From Pullichristensenella sp002068815 (GTDB taxonomy: Bacteria > Bacillota > Clostridia > Christensenellales > Aristaeellaceae), in assembly GCA_040772885.1 (NCBI GenBank), contig JAXGXF010000018.1, positions 1-34,592 of the forward strand: a stretch of DNA of 34,592 bases. Direction: 5' to 3'. The translations under genes and the position numbers were made by a program. A model generated the notes under the pieces. The model did not search any database and was not told the DNA's origin. It worked only from the letters and a program-made list of their open reading frames with translations. Positions within the stretch are counted from its first letter, which is position 1, and every line of letters starts with the position of its first letter. Of this stretch, positions 13,724 through 21,412 are shown one piece after another.

Positions 13724-15133
13724 ATGAAGACCGTTGTTCTGAAAAAGGCCGACCCGCTGTTCCTCGCGGAGGTGGACGCCGCGCAGATACCGATGGGCGC
13801 GGACGACTACCGGTTCCGGCTCGGGATGCTGCGCGAGCGCATGGACGCGGACGGCATCGACGCGGCCGTCATCGTCGGCGACCGCGAGCACTTCGCGAAC
13901 ATCGAGCATTTCTGCGGCTACGACTGCCGCTTTGAGGAGAGCGTTTTCGTCGTCCCGAGGGAGGGTGCGCCGACGCTGCTCGTCGGGAACGAGGGCATGT
14001 CCTACAGCTTCTGCGTCCCCTATGAGATTCGGCGCGCCTATTACCGCAACTTCAGCCTGCAGGGCCAGCCCCGCCGGAAGGAGGAAAAGCTGGACGAAAT
14101 CCTCCGCGATGCCGGCGTGTTCCCCGGCGCTATGGTCGGCCTGATCGGCTTCAAATACTTCCTGCCCGAGTACATACCGACCGACCCGAAGTACACATTC
14201 GACGCGCCGCACTACGTCGTCGAGGCGCTGCGCTCGCTGGCGGGCTTCGAAAATGTCGTCAACTACACGGCTGCGCTGACCGGGCTCGACAGCGGCATGC
14301 GCCTTAGGGTCTACACGGCGAAGGAGATCGCCGCGGCCGAGACCGCCGGCGCTCGCAGCGCCAACGTGCTGATGCGGCTCCTGAAGAGCATGCAGCCCGG
14401 CATGACCGAGTACGCGCTCAGCGAGTCCGCGCGCGTCGGCTTCGCGCCGCACGTCATGCACCCGCTCGTCAACTTTGGGCCCGAGAGCGTCGCGCTCGGC
14501 ATCCGCTCGCCGCGGGACGACGTGCGGCTCTCGCTCGGCGACCAATGCGGGCTGTGCTACGGCGTCCGGGGCTCCCTGAGCTCGCGCGTCGGCGTCGCTG
14601 CCCGCGACGAGGCGACGATGCACGAATCGCTCCGGCCGCATCTGTTCTCCTTCTACGGCGAGTTCTTCCGAGCGATGGGCGCGTGGTACGAGGCGCTCAA
14701 GGTCGGCGCGGACGGAAACGCGCTGCACCGTGCGGTGCACGACATCCTCGACGGCCCGAACCACTTTGTCGAGCTCAACTGCGGCCACTTCACCGGCATG
14801 GACGAGTGGGTCAACGCGCTCTCCTACGAGGGCTCGACTTACACGGTGCCGGACGGCGCGTACATGCAGGTCGATATCATCTCCTCGATGCCCGACCCGG
14901 CGCGCACGGCCATCTGCGAGGACCCGGCGATCGTCGCGGGGCCGGCGCTGCGCGCGGCGCTCGGGCGCGAGTACCCGGAGGTGTATGCGCGCATTCTCGC
15001 CAGGCAGCGGGCGTTCCGCGAGGTGCTCGGCATCGACCTCTGCGACGACGTGCTGCCGCTTACGAACATCAACGCCGCCATGTTCCCGTTCATGCTCAAT
15101 CCCGACATCGTATTCGCGCTGGAGGAGGCGTAA
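13724..15133 (+). CDS. M24-like (creatinase-N domain) protein, divergent
   Basis: A 469-residue protein: an N-terminal creatinase-like domain (RFRLGMLRERMDADGIDAAVIVGDREHFANIEHFCGYD, about 28-66) and a C-terminal pita-bread-like domain. The metal-ligand Asp pair is not seen where expected (SLGDQCGLCYGVRGSLSSRVG). A His remains in ELNCGHFTGMDEW and acidic residues in MQVDIISS and ICEDPAIV. It is likely a non-peptidase member of the family. ATG at 13724 lies 5 nt after GGAGG; ATG at 13712 would place the binding site inside the gene. It is followed by cutC after 3 bp. Confidence 0.75.
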   Translation: MKTVVLKKADPLFLAEVDAAQIPMGADDYRFRLGMLRERMDADGIDAAVIVGDREHFANIEHFCGYDCRFEESVFVVPREGAPTLLVGNEGMSYSFCVPYEIRRAYYRNFSLQGQPRRKEEKLDEILRDAGVFPGAMVGLIGFKYFLPEYIPTDPKYTFDAPHYVVEALRSLAGFENVVNYTAALTGLDSGMRLRVYTAKEIAAAETAGARSANVLMRLLKSMQPGMTEYALSESARVGFAPHVMHPLVNFGPESVALGIRSPRDDVRLSLGDQCGLCYGVRGSLSSRVGVAARDEATMHESLRPHLFSFYGEFFRAMGAWYEALKVGADGNALHRAVHDILDGPNHFVELNCGHFTGMDEWVNALSYEGSTYTVPDGAYMQVDIISSMPDPARTAICEDPAIVAGPALRAALGREYPEVYARILARQRAFREVLGIDLCDDVLPLTNINAAMFPFMLNPDIVFALEEA

Positions 15134-15136
15134 ATC

Positions 15137-15889
15137 ATGGAAAAGAAGCCCCTGTTTCTCGAAATCTGCTGCGGCTCGGCGGAAGACGCGATCGAGGCCG
15201 CAAAGGGCGGCGCGCACCGCGTCGAGCTCAACAGCGACCTGTTCCACGGCGGCCTGACGCCGACGATCGGCTCGCTGATCGTCGCGAAGCGGCACATCGG
15301 CATCCCGATCATGTGCATGGTGCGCCCGCGCGAGGGCGGGTTCTGCTACACGGACGCCGAGTTCGAGGTCATGCTCGAGGACGCGCGCGCGCTCATCGCG
15401 CACGGCGCGGACGGCATCGTGTTCGGCTTCCTCGACAAAGACGGCCGGGTGGACAGGGCGCGCACGGCGAAGATGCTCGGGATCGTCGGCGACCGCGACA
15501 GCGTGTTCCACCGCGCGATCGACGTCGTGCCCGACGCGTTCGAGGTGCTCGACACCTTGATCGACTTGGGCGTGAAGCGCGTGCTGACCAGCGGCCAGCG
15601 TCCGACCGTCTCCGAGGGCGCGGGCATGATCCGCCGGATGATCGAGCACGCCGCGGGGCGCATCGAGATACTGCCCGGCGGCGGCATCACATTGAGCGAC
15701 GTGAGGCGGTGCCGCGACGAGATCGGCTTCGACAGGATGCACGCGGCGGTGCACCGCGTGGCGTACGACCTGAGCTGCCGATTCAACACGTCGATCTACT
15801 TCGGCGGCGCGATCTACCCGCCCGAGGACCGCTTCCTGATCGCGGACGCGCAAAAAATCGCCGAGCTGTACAAGCTGGCGACGGAGTAA
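15137..15889 (+). CDS. cutC: CutC family protein (TIM barrel)
   Basis: A 250-residue cytoplasmic TIM-barrel protein. Conserved CutC segments are visible in order: LEICCGSAEDAIEAAKGGAHRVELNSDL, GGLTPTIG, IMCMVRPREGGFCYTD, DGIVFGFLDKDGRVD, VFHRAIDVV, KRVLTSGQRPTVSEG and ILPGGGITL. The family was named for copper tolerance in E. coli, but its biochemical role is unsettled and a carbohydrate or metabolite role is often suspected. It shares a transcript with the M24-like gene; GGAGGAGG at the end of that gene serves as its binding site. Confidence 0.92.
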   Translation: MEKKPLFLEICCGSAEDAIEAAKGGAHRVELNSDLFHGGLTPTIGSLIVAKRHIGIPIMCMVRPREGGFCYTDAEFEVMLEDARALIAHGADGIVFGFLDKDGRVDRARTAKMLGIVGDRDSVFHRAIDVVPDAFEVLDTLIDLGVKRVLTSGQRPTVSEGAGMIRRMIEHAAGRIEILPGGGITLSDVRRCRDEIGFDRMHAAVHRVAYDLSCRFNTSIYFGGAIYPPEDRFLIADAQKIAELYKLATE

Positions 15890-15892
15890 ATC

Positions 15893-15918
15893 GAGGGCCG
15901 GGCGAACGCCCGGCTCCC
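15893..15918. repeat. 26-bp palindromic repeat, copy 1
   Basis: A near-perfect hairpin (core GCCGGGC-GAAC-GCCCGGC) begins 4 bp after the cutC stop codon. It is identical over 26 bp to 16115-16140. With no T-tract it is at best a partial terminator or an mRNA 3' end protector. Confidence 0.8.
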
Positions 15919-16114
15919 AGCCCATCGACAAAGTATCGCCGACCGACCCATAAAATCGAATTCAGCGACATGCGCGGTGAATTTGGTTTTTACGGAGCGC
16001 AGCGGAGGTAAAACGATTCCTACCGTCAGGATCGCGCCCGGAAATCCGTGAGGATTTCAGCGAGCCGAAGCACATTCTTCCTATGCATCAAAAAACCGCG
16101 GTTTTTGATGCCCT
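15919..16114. other. Hairpin-rich spacer between convergent genes
   Basis: No coding potential. Three further inverted repeats are visible: GTTTTTAC/GTAAAAC arms at 15986-15993 and 16008-16014, GAAATCC-GTGA-GGATTTC at 16041-16058 with a GNRA-type tetraloop, and a long one at 16086-16110 (arms CATCAAAAA and TTTTTGATG around a CCGCGG core plus one extra A). With the flanking 26-bp copies this looks like a structured repeat element, not a simple terminator region. Confidence 0.65.
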
Positions 16115-16140
16115 GAGGGCCGGGCGAACGCCCGGCTCCC
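16115..16140. repeat. 26-bp palindromic repeat, copy 2
   Basis: Identical to 15893-15918 and in the same orientation. It lies 3 bp beyond the stop codon of the leftward dehydrogenase gene, so each of two convergent genes ends on the same hairpin. Confidence 0.8.
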
Positions 16141-16143
16141 TTG

Positions 16144-17097
16144 CTAGTTTACGACGTTCTTCGGCTCCCCGCGGAGAAACGCGCGCAGGTTTCCCGCCGA
16201 CGCCTCGACAATCCTGCCCCGGCTCTCCCGGGACACCCAGCTGATGTGCGGCGTGATCAGGCAGTTCTTCGCCGTAAGCAGCGGGTTGTCGGGGCGGATC
16301 GGCTCCTCGGACACGACGTCGACCGCCGCGGCCGCGAGCTTGCCGGCGTTCAGCGCGTCCGCGACGTCCCGCTCGTTCAGAAGCGCGCCGCGGCTGTTGT
16401 TGATCAAAATCGCGACGTCCTTCATCTTCCCGATCGCCGCGCGGTCGATGATCCGCTCGGTCTCCGGGGTGAGCGGACAGTGGAGCGACAGCACGTCCGC
16501 CTCGCGAAGCAGTGCGTCCAGCGGCACGTATTCGGCGATCGCGCGCCCCTCGTCCGCCTCGTGGCGGTCGCACGCGAGCACGCGCATGCCGAGCGCCCTC
16601 GCGATCCCGCCGACCGCGCGGCCGATGCGCCCGAAGCCGAGTATACCCATCGCCTTCCCGGCGAGCTCGATCTGCGGTGTCTCCCAGAAGCAGAAATCCG
16701 GCCCCTCGGCCCAGCGCCCCGCGCGGACGCGCTCCGCGTGGTGCCCGACATGGTGGCAGATTTCCAACAGCAGCGCGATCGCGAACTGCGCGACGGATTC
16801 CGTGCCGTACGCGGGCACGTTCGCGACCGGTATGCCGCGCTCCCGCGCCGCGCGCACGTCTACGGTGTTGTAGCCGGTCGCGAGCACGCCGATGAACCGG
16901 AGGGACTTCGCGTTCGAGATCGTCTCCCTTGTCAGCGGCGTCTTGTTCGTGAACGCGATCTCCGCCCCGGCGATGCGCTCCTCGATCAGTGCGTCCGGCG
17001 TCCTGTCGTAGACGGTCAGATCGCCCGGCTCCCCGAGCGCGCCCCACGAGAGGTCGCCGGGGTTGACCGTGTTCCCGTCGAGTATGACGATCCTCAT
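16144..17097 (-). CDS. D-2-hydroxyacid dehydrogenase (glycerate dehydrogenase/hydroxypyruvate reductase-like)
   Basis: A 317-residue NAD(P)-dependent enzyme. Visible: TGYNTVDVRAARERGIPVANVPAYGTESVAQ of the catalytic domain, the nucleotide motif GILGFGRIGRAVG, and the catalytic Arg (NNSRGALLNE), Glu (VVSEEPIRPDNPLL) and His (ITPHISWVSRESRGR). The TESVAQFA and PHISW variants are typical of glycerate dehydrogenase-like members that interconvert 2-oxo- and D-2-hydroxyacids. The exact substrate is not readable. ATG at 17097 lies 2 bp after the carboxypeptidase stop, so the two are probably co-transcribed. Confidence 0.85.
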   Translation of the reverse strand: MRIVILDGNTVNPGDLSWGALGEPGDLTVYDRTPDALIEERIAGAEIAFTNKTPLTRETISNAKSLRFIGVLATGYNTVDVRAARERGIPVANVPAYGTESVAQFAIALLLEICHHVGHHAERVRAGRWAEGPDFCFWETPQIELAGKAMGILGFGRIGRAVGGIARALGMRVLACDRHEADEGRAIAEYVPLDALLREADVLSLHCPLTPETERIIDRAAIGKMKDVAILINNSRGALLNERDVADALNAGKLAAAAVDVVSEEPIRPDNPLLTAKNCLITPHISWVSRESRGRIVEASAGNLRAFLRGEPKNVVN

Positions 17098-17099
17098 CG

Positions 17100-18455
17100 C
17101 TATACCCCCTTCACCGCAAATCCATACTCAAACAGCCGCCCGGCGTCGGTCCAGCGGTTGAACTTCTGTATGCCGCTGTCGAACACGACCGCGATCAGCT
17201 TAACGCCGCCGCGCTCCGCCGCGCCGACGAAGCAGTAGCCCGCCGGCGACGTGAAGCCGGTCTTGCCGCCGAACACGTCCGGGTCGTAGTACTTCGACGC
17301 GGCGTTGAAGATGTCGTACCGGCACTCGATCACGCGCGCCGCGCGCACGTTCGTCGCACCCATTGCATGCCGGTGCTCGCGGAAGAGGGCCTCGAACGCG
17401 GAGTTTTGCAGCGCGCGCCGAAGGAGCTCCGCCATGTCCGCGGCGGTCGTGTAGTGGTCGTCGTCGTGATAGCCGTGCGGGTTCGCGTAGTGCGTCGAGT
17501 TAAGGCCCAGCTCCCTCGCGCGCGCGTTCATCCTCTCGACGAACGCTTCGACCGAGCCCGCCGAAATCGTGGCGATCGCGTTCGCCGCGTCGTTGCCCGA
17601 GCGGAGGAACAGCCCGTAGAGCAGGTCCTCGTAGGGCAACCGCTCGCCGACCTGTATCGGGACCCTCGACGAGTCGCCCGGAATCTCGGCCGCGGACTGG
17701 GGGACGGTGACGATCTCCGAGAGGTTCGGGTACTCGAGCGCGAGCAGAAGCGTCATGACCTTCGTCGTGCTCGCGGGGTATATTTTGGCATAGGCCTCTT
17801 TGCCGAACAGCAGCGCCCCCGTGTCCGCGTCGATCAGCGCGCACGCCGAGGCGTACAGGTTTCCGGGGTCGAGCGCCTTCGCGTTGCCGGCGCTGTAGGA
17901 CTTCGGCGTGTTGATCTTGAAGCCGAGCAGCTCCGAGTACAAATAGTCCTGCGTGGCGGCGTCCGCCTCGCCGGTCGCCTCGATGCCCGTTACGCCGTTT
18001 TCGGCGAGCATCAGCTGGAACGCGCGCACCGCGTCGGCCGTCTTCTGGCCGTAGGAGCCGTCCGCGAGGCCGTAGAGGTAGCCGAGCTCGATCAGCCTGC
18101 GCTGCACGCGGCGCACGTAGCCGTTCTTGTCGCCGGTCTTCAGCGGGTAGGAGATGTCCGCGACCGCGTCGTCGAAGATGAGCTCGACCGTCGCCTCGTC
18201 CGCGGTTCCGTCGCCCGGGAGCGCGTGGCCCTTCGGGCGGAAGAACGCCTGAAAGTCCCTAACCGCCTCCTGCGTCTTCGGGCCGTAGTCGCCGTCCGGG
18301 GAGACGGCCAGAAACCCCAGATAGTAGAGCCTCTGCTGGAGCTTATAGACCGCCTCGCCCTTCGCGCCGAGCGCCAGCGCCTCCGCGCCCGCCGACGCAA
18401 ACAAAAGCGCGACCGCAATGGCCAGCGCCAACAGGCGCCTGATCCGGATGTTCAA
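17100..18455 (-). CDS. Serine-type D-Ala-D-Ala carboxypeptidase with two peptidoglycan-binding domains
   Basis: A 451-residue exported penicillin-binding protein of the DacA/DacF class that trims the terminal D-Ala of peptidoglycan stem peptides. A Sec signal peptide (1-25) is followed by two PG_binding_1 repeats (about 28-92 and 107-172, with GLADGSYGQKTADAVRAFQ) and the catalytic domain with Ser229-Thr-Thr-Lys232, Ser286-Gly-Asn288 and Lys398-Thr-Gly400. The start is taken as TTG at 18455, 9 nt after GAGGGGGG. The alternative ATG at 18485 has no ribosome binding site and coincides with the predicted transcription start. The final part (FNRWTDAGRLFEYGF) is the usual end of the domain. Confidence 0.9.
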   Translation of the reverse strand: MNIRIRRLLALAIAVALLFASAGAEALALGAKGEAVYKLQQRLYYLGFLAVSPDGDYGPKTQEAVRDFQAFFRPKGHALPGDGTADEATVELIFDDAVADISYPLKTGDKNGYVRRVQRRLIELGYLYGLADGSYGQKTADAVRAFQLMLAENGVTGIEATGEADAATQDYLYSELLGFKINTPKSYSAGNAKALDPGNLYASACALIDADTGALLFGKEAYAKIYPASTTKVMTLLLALEYPNLSEIVTVPQSAAEIPGDSSRVPIQVGERLPYEDLLYGLFLRSGNDAANAIATISAGSVEAFVERMNARARELGLNSTHYANPHGYHDDDHYTTAADMAELLRRALQNSAFEALFREHRHAMGATNVRAARVIECRYDIFNAASKYYDPDVFGGKTGFTSPAGYCFVGAAERGGVKLIAVVFDSGIQKFNRWTDAGRLFEYGFAVKGV

Positions 18456-18492
18456 GACCGCATTCCCCCCTCGCCCGGGTTGCATCCTTTGT

Positions 18493-18521
18493 ATTCTATC
18501 ACAACGGGGGAAAAACGGCAA
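18493..18521 (-). promoter_or_regulatory. Promoter of the carboxypeptidase-dehydrogenase operon
   Basis: TTGCCG (18516-18521), a 17-bp spacer and TAGAAT (18493-18498) on the minus strand, with a transcription start predicted near 18486. This placement argues against an ATG at 18485 as translation start. Confidence 0.7.
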
Positions 18522-18559
18522 GAAAACCATGGATTCGGCGCGATTTTATTGCATAATTT

Positions 18560-19297
18560 TTACAAATCCGCGCGATATTCGATCGGGGATTTGCGCTGCA
18601 GCTTCTTGAAAATCTTCGAAAAATGCGCGACGTCCGCGAAGCCGACCATCTCGGCGATCTCGTGCACCTTGAGCGACGGGTCGCGGAGCAGCGCCTTCGC
18701 CTTTTCGACGCGCACCGCGTTCACGATGTCGAAAAAGCTCTTCCCGGTGTGGCGGTTCAGGAGCTTCGAGAGATGCCACTGGCTGACGAACACGTTGTCC
18801 GCGACCGTCGAAAGGCTCAATCGGTTCATGTAGTTCCGGTCGATGTACGAGAGCGCCGCGCGCACGACGAACGCGCTCGCGGGCGATTCCTTCGCCTCCG
18901 CCTCTGTCCCCTCCGCCGGGCGCTCGGGAATCTGCATGGCCATCGCCTCGACCGCCTCGAGTATCTCCTCCATCTTGCTCGGCTTCAAAAGATACCGGCA
19001 CACGCCCAGGTGCATGGCGCGCTGCGCGTAGTCGAAGTCCCGGAACGCGGTCAGAACGGCGATCTGCATCGAGGGGAACTCGCTCTTCAGCGCCGCGATC
19101 ATCGCAAGCCCGTCCATGTTCGGCATCCGGATGTCGGTAAACAGTATGTCGGGTTTGCACGCGCGCGCCTTTGCAATGCCCTCGAGCCCGTCCGACGCGG
19201 TGTCGAGCACGCGGCAGCCGTACTTCTCCCAGGGAATCACGTTGATGAGCCCCCGGAGGATCAGCTGCTCGTCATCGACCAGCACCACGCCGTACAT
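18560..19297 (-). CDS. AraC-type response regulator (YesN family)
   Basis: A 245-residue DNA-binding response regulator. The receiver domain (1-120) has the acidic pair Asp8-Asp9, phospho-acceptor Asp55 (FTDIRMPNMDG), Thr in VLTAF and Lys in LLKPS. The C-terminal AraC helix-turn-helix pair (about 150-245) shows LSLSTVADNVFVSQWHLSKLLNRHTGKSFFDIVNAVRVEKAKALL and VHEIAEMVGFADVAHFSKIFKKLQRKSPIEYR. It is the last gene of the sugar operon, 15 bp after the second permease, and the evident partner of the YesM-type kinase at 22680-24416. It probably activates the binding-protein promoter. Confidence 0.93.
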   Translation of the reverse strand: MYGVVLVDDEQLILRGLINVIPWEKYGCRVLDTASDGLEGIAKARACKPDILFTDIRMPNMDGLAMIAALKSEFPSMQIAVLTAFRDFDYAQRAMHLGVCRYLLKPSKMEEILEAVEAMAMQIPERPAEGTEAEAKESPASAFVVRAALSYIDRNYMNRLSLSTVADNVFVSQWHLSKLLNRHTGKSFFDIVNAVRVEKAKALLRDPSLKVHEIAEMVGFADVAHFSKIFKKLQRKSPIEYRADL

Positions 19298-19312
19298 GCT
19301 CCGCTTCGCCTC

Positions 19313-20455
19313 CTACCCCTTGACCGCACCCGCGGTCAGCCCCTTGATGATGTTCTTCTGCAACAGCGCGTACACGATCAGGACCGGCACGACGACGACC
19401 GTGACCGACGCGGCCATCATGCCGAAATCCGTTCCGTACTGGCTCGAAATCTCTCGGAGGATCGCGCATACCGGCAGCAGCGCGTTCGAGCGCAGGAGCA
19501 CCATCTGCAGGAACAGGTCGTTGTAGCTCCAGATGAACGTGAAGATCGCGACCGTCGCGAGCGCGGGCTTGCACATCGGGAGGATGATCCGGAAGAAGAT
19601 ACCATACGGGCCGCAGCCCTCCATGAACGCCGCCTCCTCGAGCTCATACGGCAGCGCGTTGATGAACCCCATCATGACCGTGCACGCGAACGCGAGGTTG
19701 CCCGCGCACTGCACGAGGATCACGCCCTCGAGCTTGTCGTAGAGGCCCATGTCCGACAGCATCCGGTACACCGGCACGATCGTCGCGAACGCCGGGAACA
19801 TCAGCGCCGCGACGACGAGGCTCTTGATGACCTTCGCGCCGCGGAATTTCCAGCGCGTGATGCCGAACGCCAGCATCGCCGAGAACAGCGCGACGACGAC
19901 CATGACGCTGCCGGAGATGATCAGGCTGTTCTTGTAGCCGCGCAGGATATTGACGTTGCGGTTCGTGAACACGCTCACGTAGTTGTCCCACGTCGGCGAA
20001 AGCCGGACCGGCGGCGAAGACTCGTCGTAGATCACCTTTCCGTTGACCGTGTCGTAGGCCTGCAGATGCGCGTTCGCCTCGTCGGTCGGCACCGTCATGC
20101 CGCTCAGAAGGTCCGCGAACGCGCCGCTTCGGTTGATCGTCGGCGACTGCTGCGCGCCCTCGTAGACCGGATTTCCGTCCGCGTCGAAGAGGAGCTTGTC
20201 GTACATGTCGCGCCCGTACTCGTCCTGCATGATCCGCTCGCGCACGACCTGCCCGTCCTTATCATACCGGAGAACTTCGCCCGTTGCAAGCGAAAACGAG
20301 TCGTTGACGACGAGGCTCGAGTGCTTGAACGAGTTGTTGACGACCCACGCGAACGGGAACACCGTCGTCACCGCCCACAGCGTCAAAAGGACGTAGATGA
20401 CGACCTTGCCCACCGTCGCCCGGGGCTTTTTGATTGTCTCAACGCTCTGATTCAT
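19313..20455 (-). CDS. Carbohydrate ABC transporter permease (MalG family) with an extra outer insert
   Basis: A 380-residue membrane protein of the sugar permease class. TM1 is at about 18-40; five further TM segments follow from about residue 165. The EAA loop is seen in LEEAAFMEGCGPYGIFFRIILPMCKPAL. Between TM1 and TM2 lies a charged stretch of roughly 115 residues (about 48-160, with RYDKDGQVVRERIMQDEYGRD and repeated Asp-Gly turns), where MalG-type proteins normally have about 30. ATG at 20455 is chosen because GAGGTG lies 6 nt upstream; ATG at 20461 overlaps the previous stop but abuts that site. Confidence 0.9.
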   Translation of the reverse strand: MNQSVETIKKPRATVGKVVIYVLLTLWAVTTVFPFAWVVNNSFKHSSLVVNDSFSLATGEVLRYDKDGQVVRERIMQDEYGRDMYDKLLFDADGNPVYEGAQQSPTINRSGAFADLLSGMTVPTDEANAHLQAYDTVNGKVIYDESSPPVRLSPTWDNYVSVFTNRNVNILRGYKNSLIISGSVMVVVALFSAMLAFGITRWKFRGAKVIKSLVVAALMFPAFATIVPVYRMLSDMGLYDKLEGVILVQCAGNLAFACTVMMGFINALPYELEEAAFMEGCGPYGIFFRIILPMCKPALATVAIFTFIWSYNDLFLQMVLLRSNALLPVCAILREISSQYGTDFGMMAASVTVVVVPVLIVYALLQKNIIKGLTAGAVKG

Positions 20456-20460
20456 GGCCA

Positions 20461-21342
20461 TCACCTCAGCGCCTCGGAATTGCGCGCGATCACGCGGTTC
20501 AGAAGCTGCGCGACGGCGACGCCCATCAGCACGATGATGACCGAGATGGTGCTTCCGTAGTCGACGTTCTGGGCGACGAACGCCTGGTTGTGCATGTAGG
20601 TGCCCAAGAAGTGTGTCAGCCCGTTCGGCGCGCCGTTCCTCGCGATGACGCTCGGCAGGTCGAACACCTTGATCGCCCCCGTGACCGCGAGCGTCACGCA
20701 GGTGATCAGCACGTCCGAGATCAGGGGAAGCGTCACGTACCAGATCTTCTTGATGCCGGTCGCGCCGTCGATCGCCGCGGACTCGAAGATCTCCTGCGGG
20801 ATGCCCGCGAGCCCCGTCAGGATGATCACGAAGTAGAAGCCGATGTACTGCCAGAGCGTCGGGATGACGACCATCGTGTACGCCGACTCCTTGCTCAGCC
20901 ACAGCACCTTGTCCATGCCGAGCTTCGCGAGCAGCTGGTTCAGCATGCCGCCGTCGTACTTGTAGAACAGGTTGAACATCAGGCCGATCGCCGTCGCGGA
21001 GATCACGATCGGGAAGAAGTACACGACGCGGAAGAGCTGCTGGCCCTTGCGCACGGAGTCGACCATCAGCGCCAGCATCAGCGCGAGCCCGACCTGGAAC
21101 ACGAGCGTCAGCCCCATCATCTTCAGGCTGTTGAAGAACGACGTCATCGCGACCGGGTCCTCGGAGAAGAACCGCCGGTAGTTGCCAAGCCCGAGAAACT
21201 CGCCGCGCGCCGCCGCCAGCCCCCTGATGTCAAACAGGCTGTTTACGATGTTCTCCACAAACGGATAGTAGAGAAACACGGCCATCAAAAGCAAGGACGG
21301 CAGCAGGAACACGAGCAGCGGCCTCTTTTTCCTGTACAGCAT
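20461..21342 (-). CDS. Carbohydrate ABC transporter permease (MalF/UgpA family)
   Basis: A 293-residue membrane protein with six predicted TM helices, the first at about 8-28 (LLVFLLPSLLLMAVFLYYPF). The outer segment GLGNYRRFFSEDP and the EAA loop EIFESAAIDGATGIKKIWYVTLPLI identify the class. ATG at 21342 follows GGAGGAG. It is separated from the binding-protein gene by a strong stem-loop and overlaps the next gene's alternative start. It pairs with the MalG-type permease to form the channel. Confidence 0.93.
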   Translation of the reverse strand: MLYRKKRPLLVFLLPSLLLMAVFLYYPFVENIVNSLFDIRGLAAARGEFLGLGNYRRFFSEDPVAMTSFFNSLKMMGLTLVFQVGLALMLALMVDSVRKGQQLFRVVYFFPIVISATAIGLMFNLFYKYDGGMLNQLLAKLGMDKVLWLSKESAYTMVVIPTLWQYIGFYFVIILTGLAGIPQEIFESAAIDGATGIKKIWYVTLPLISDVLITCVTLAVTGAIKVFDLPSVIARNGAPNGLTHFLGTYMHNQAFVAQNVDYGSTISVIIVLMGVAVAQLLNRVIARNSEALR

Positions 21343-21366
21343 CGGCACTCCTCCAATTTTGCAAAA

Positions 21367-21395
21367 GCCGGACTGCCCGGTCAAGGCAGTCCGGC
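21367..21395 (-). terminator. Stem-loop between binding-protein and permease genes
   Basis: A perfect 11-bp stem (GCCGGACTGCC at 21367-21377 pairing with 21385-21395) and a 7-nt loop, followed on the minus strand by TTTTG. Within an operon such an element usually causes partial termination or protects the upstream mRNA, giving more binding protein than permease. Confidence 0.75.
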
Positions 21396-21412
21396 GCGAA
21401 GGTTGTCGGGGA

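Noticed and set aside
10291..13935. A 1214-codon open frame on the plus strand opposite the asparaginase and M24 genes
   Set aside because: The translation is low complexity, rich in Arg, His, Val and Leu, with no domain features. It is the antisense reflection of high-G+C genes with clear motifs, promoters and ribosome binding sites on the minus strand.
13709..15931. A 740-codon open frame on the minus strand across the M24-like gene and cutC
   Set aside because: Composition is Arg/Asp/Val/His-rich antisense sequence; cutC and its partner are clearly coded on the plus strand with proper starts.
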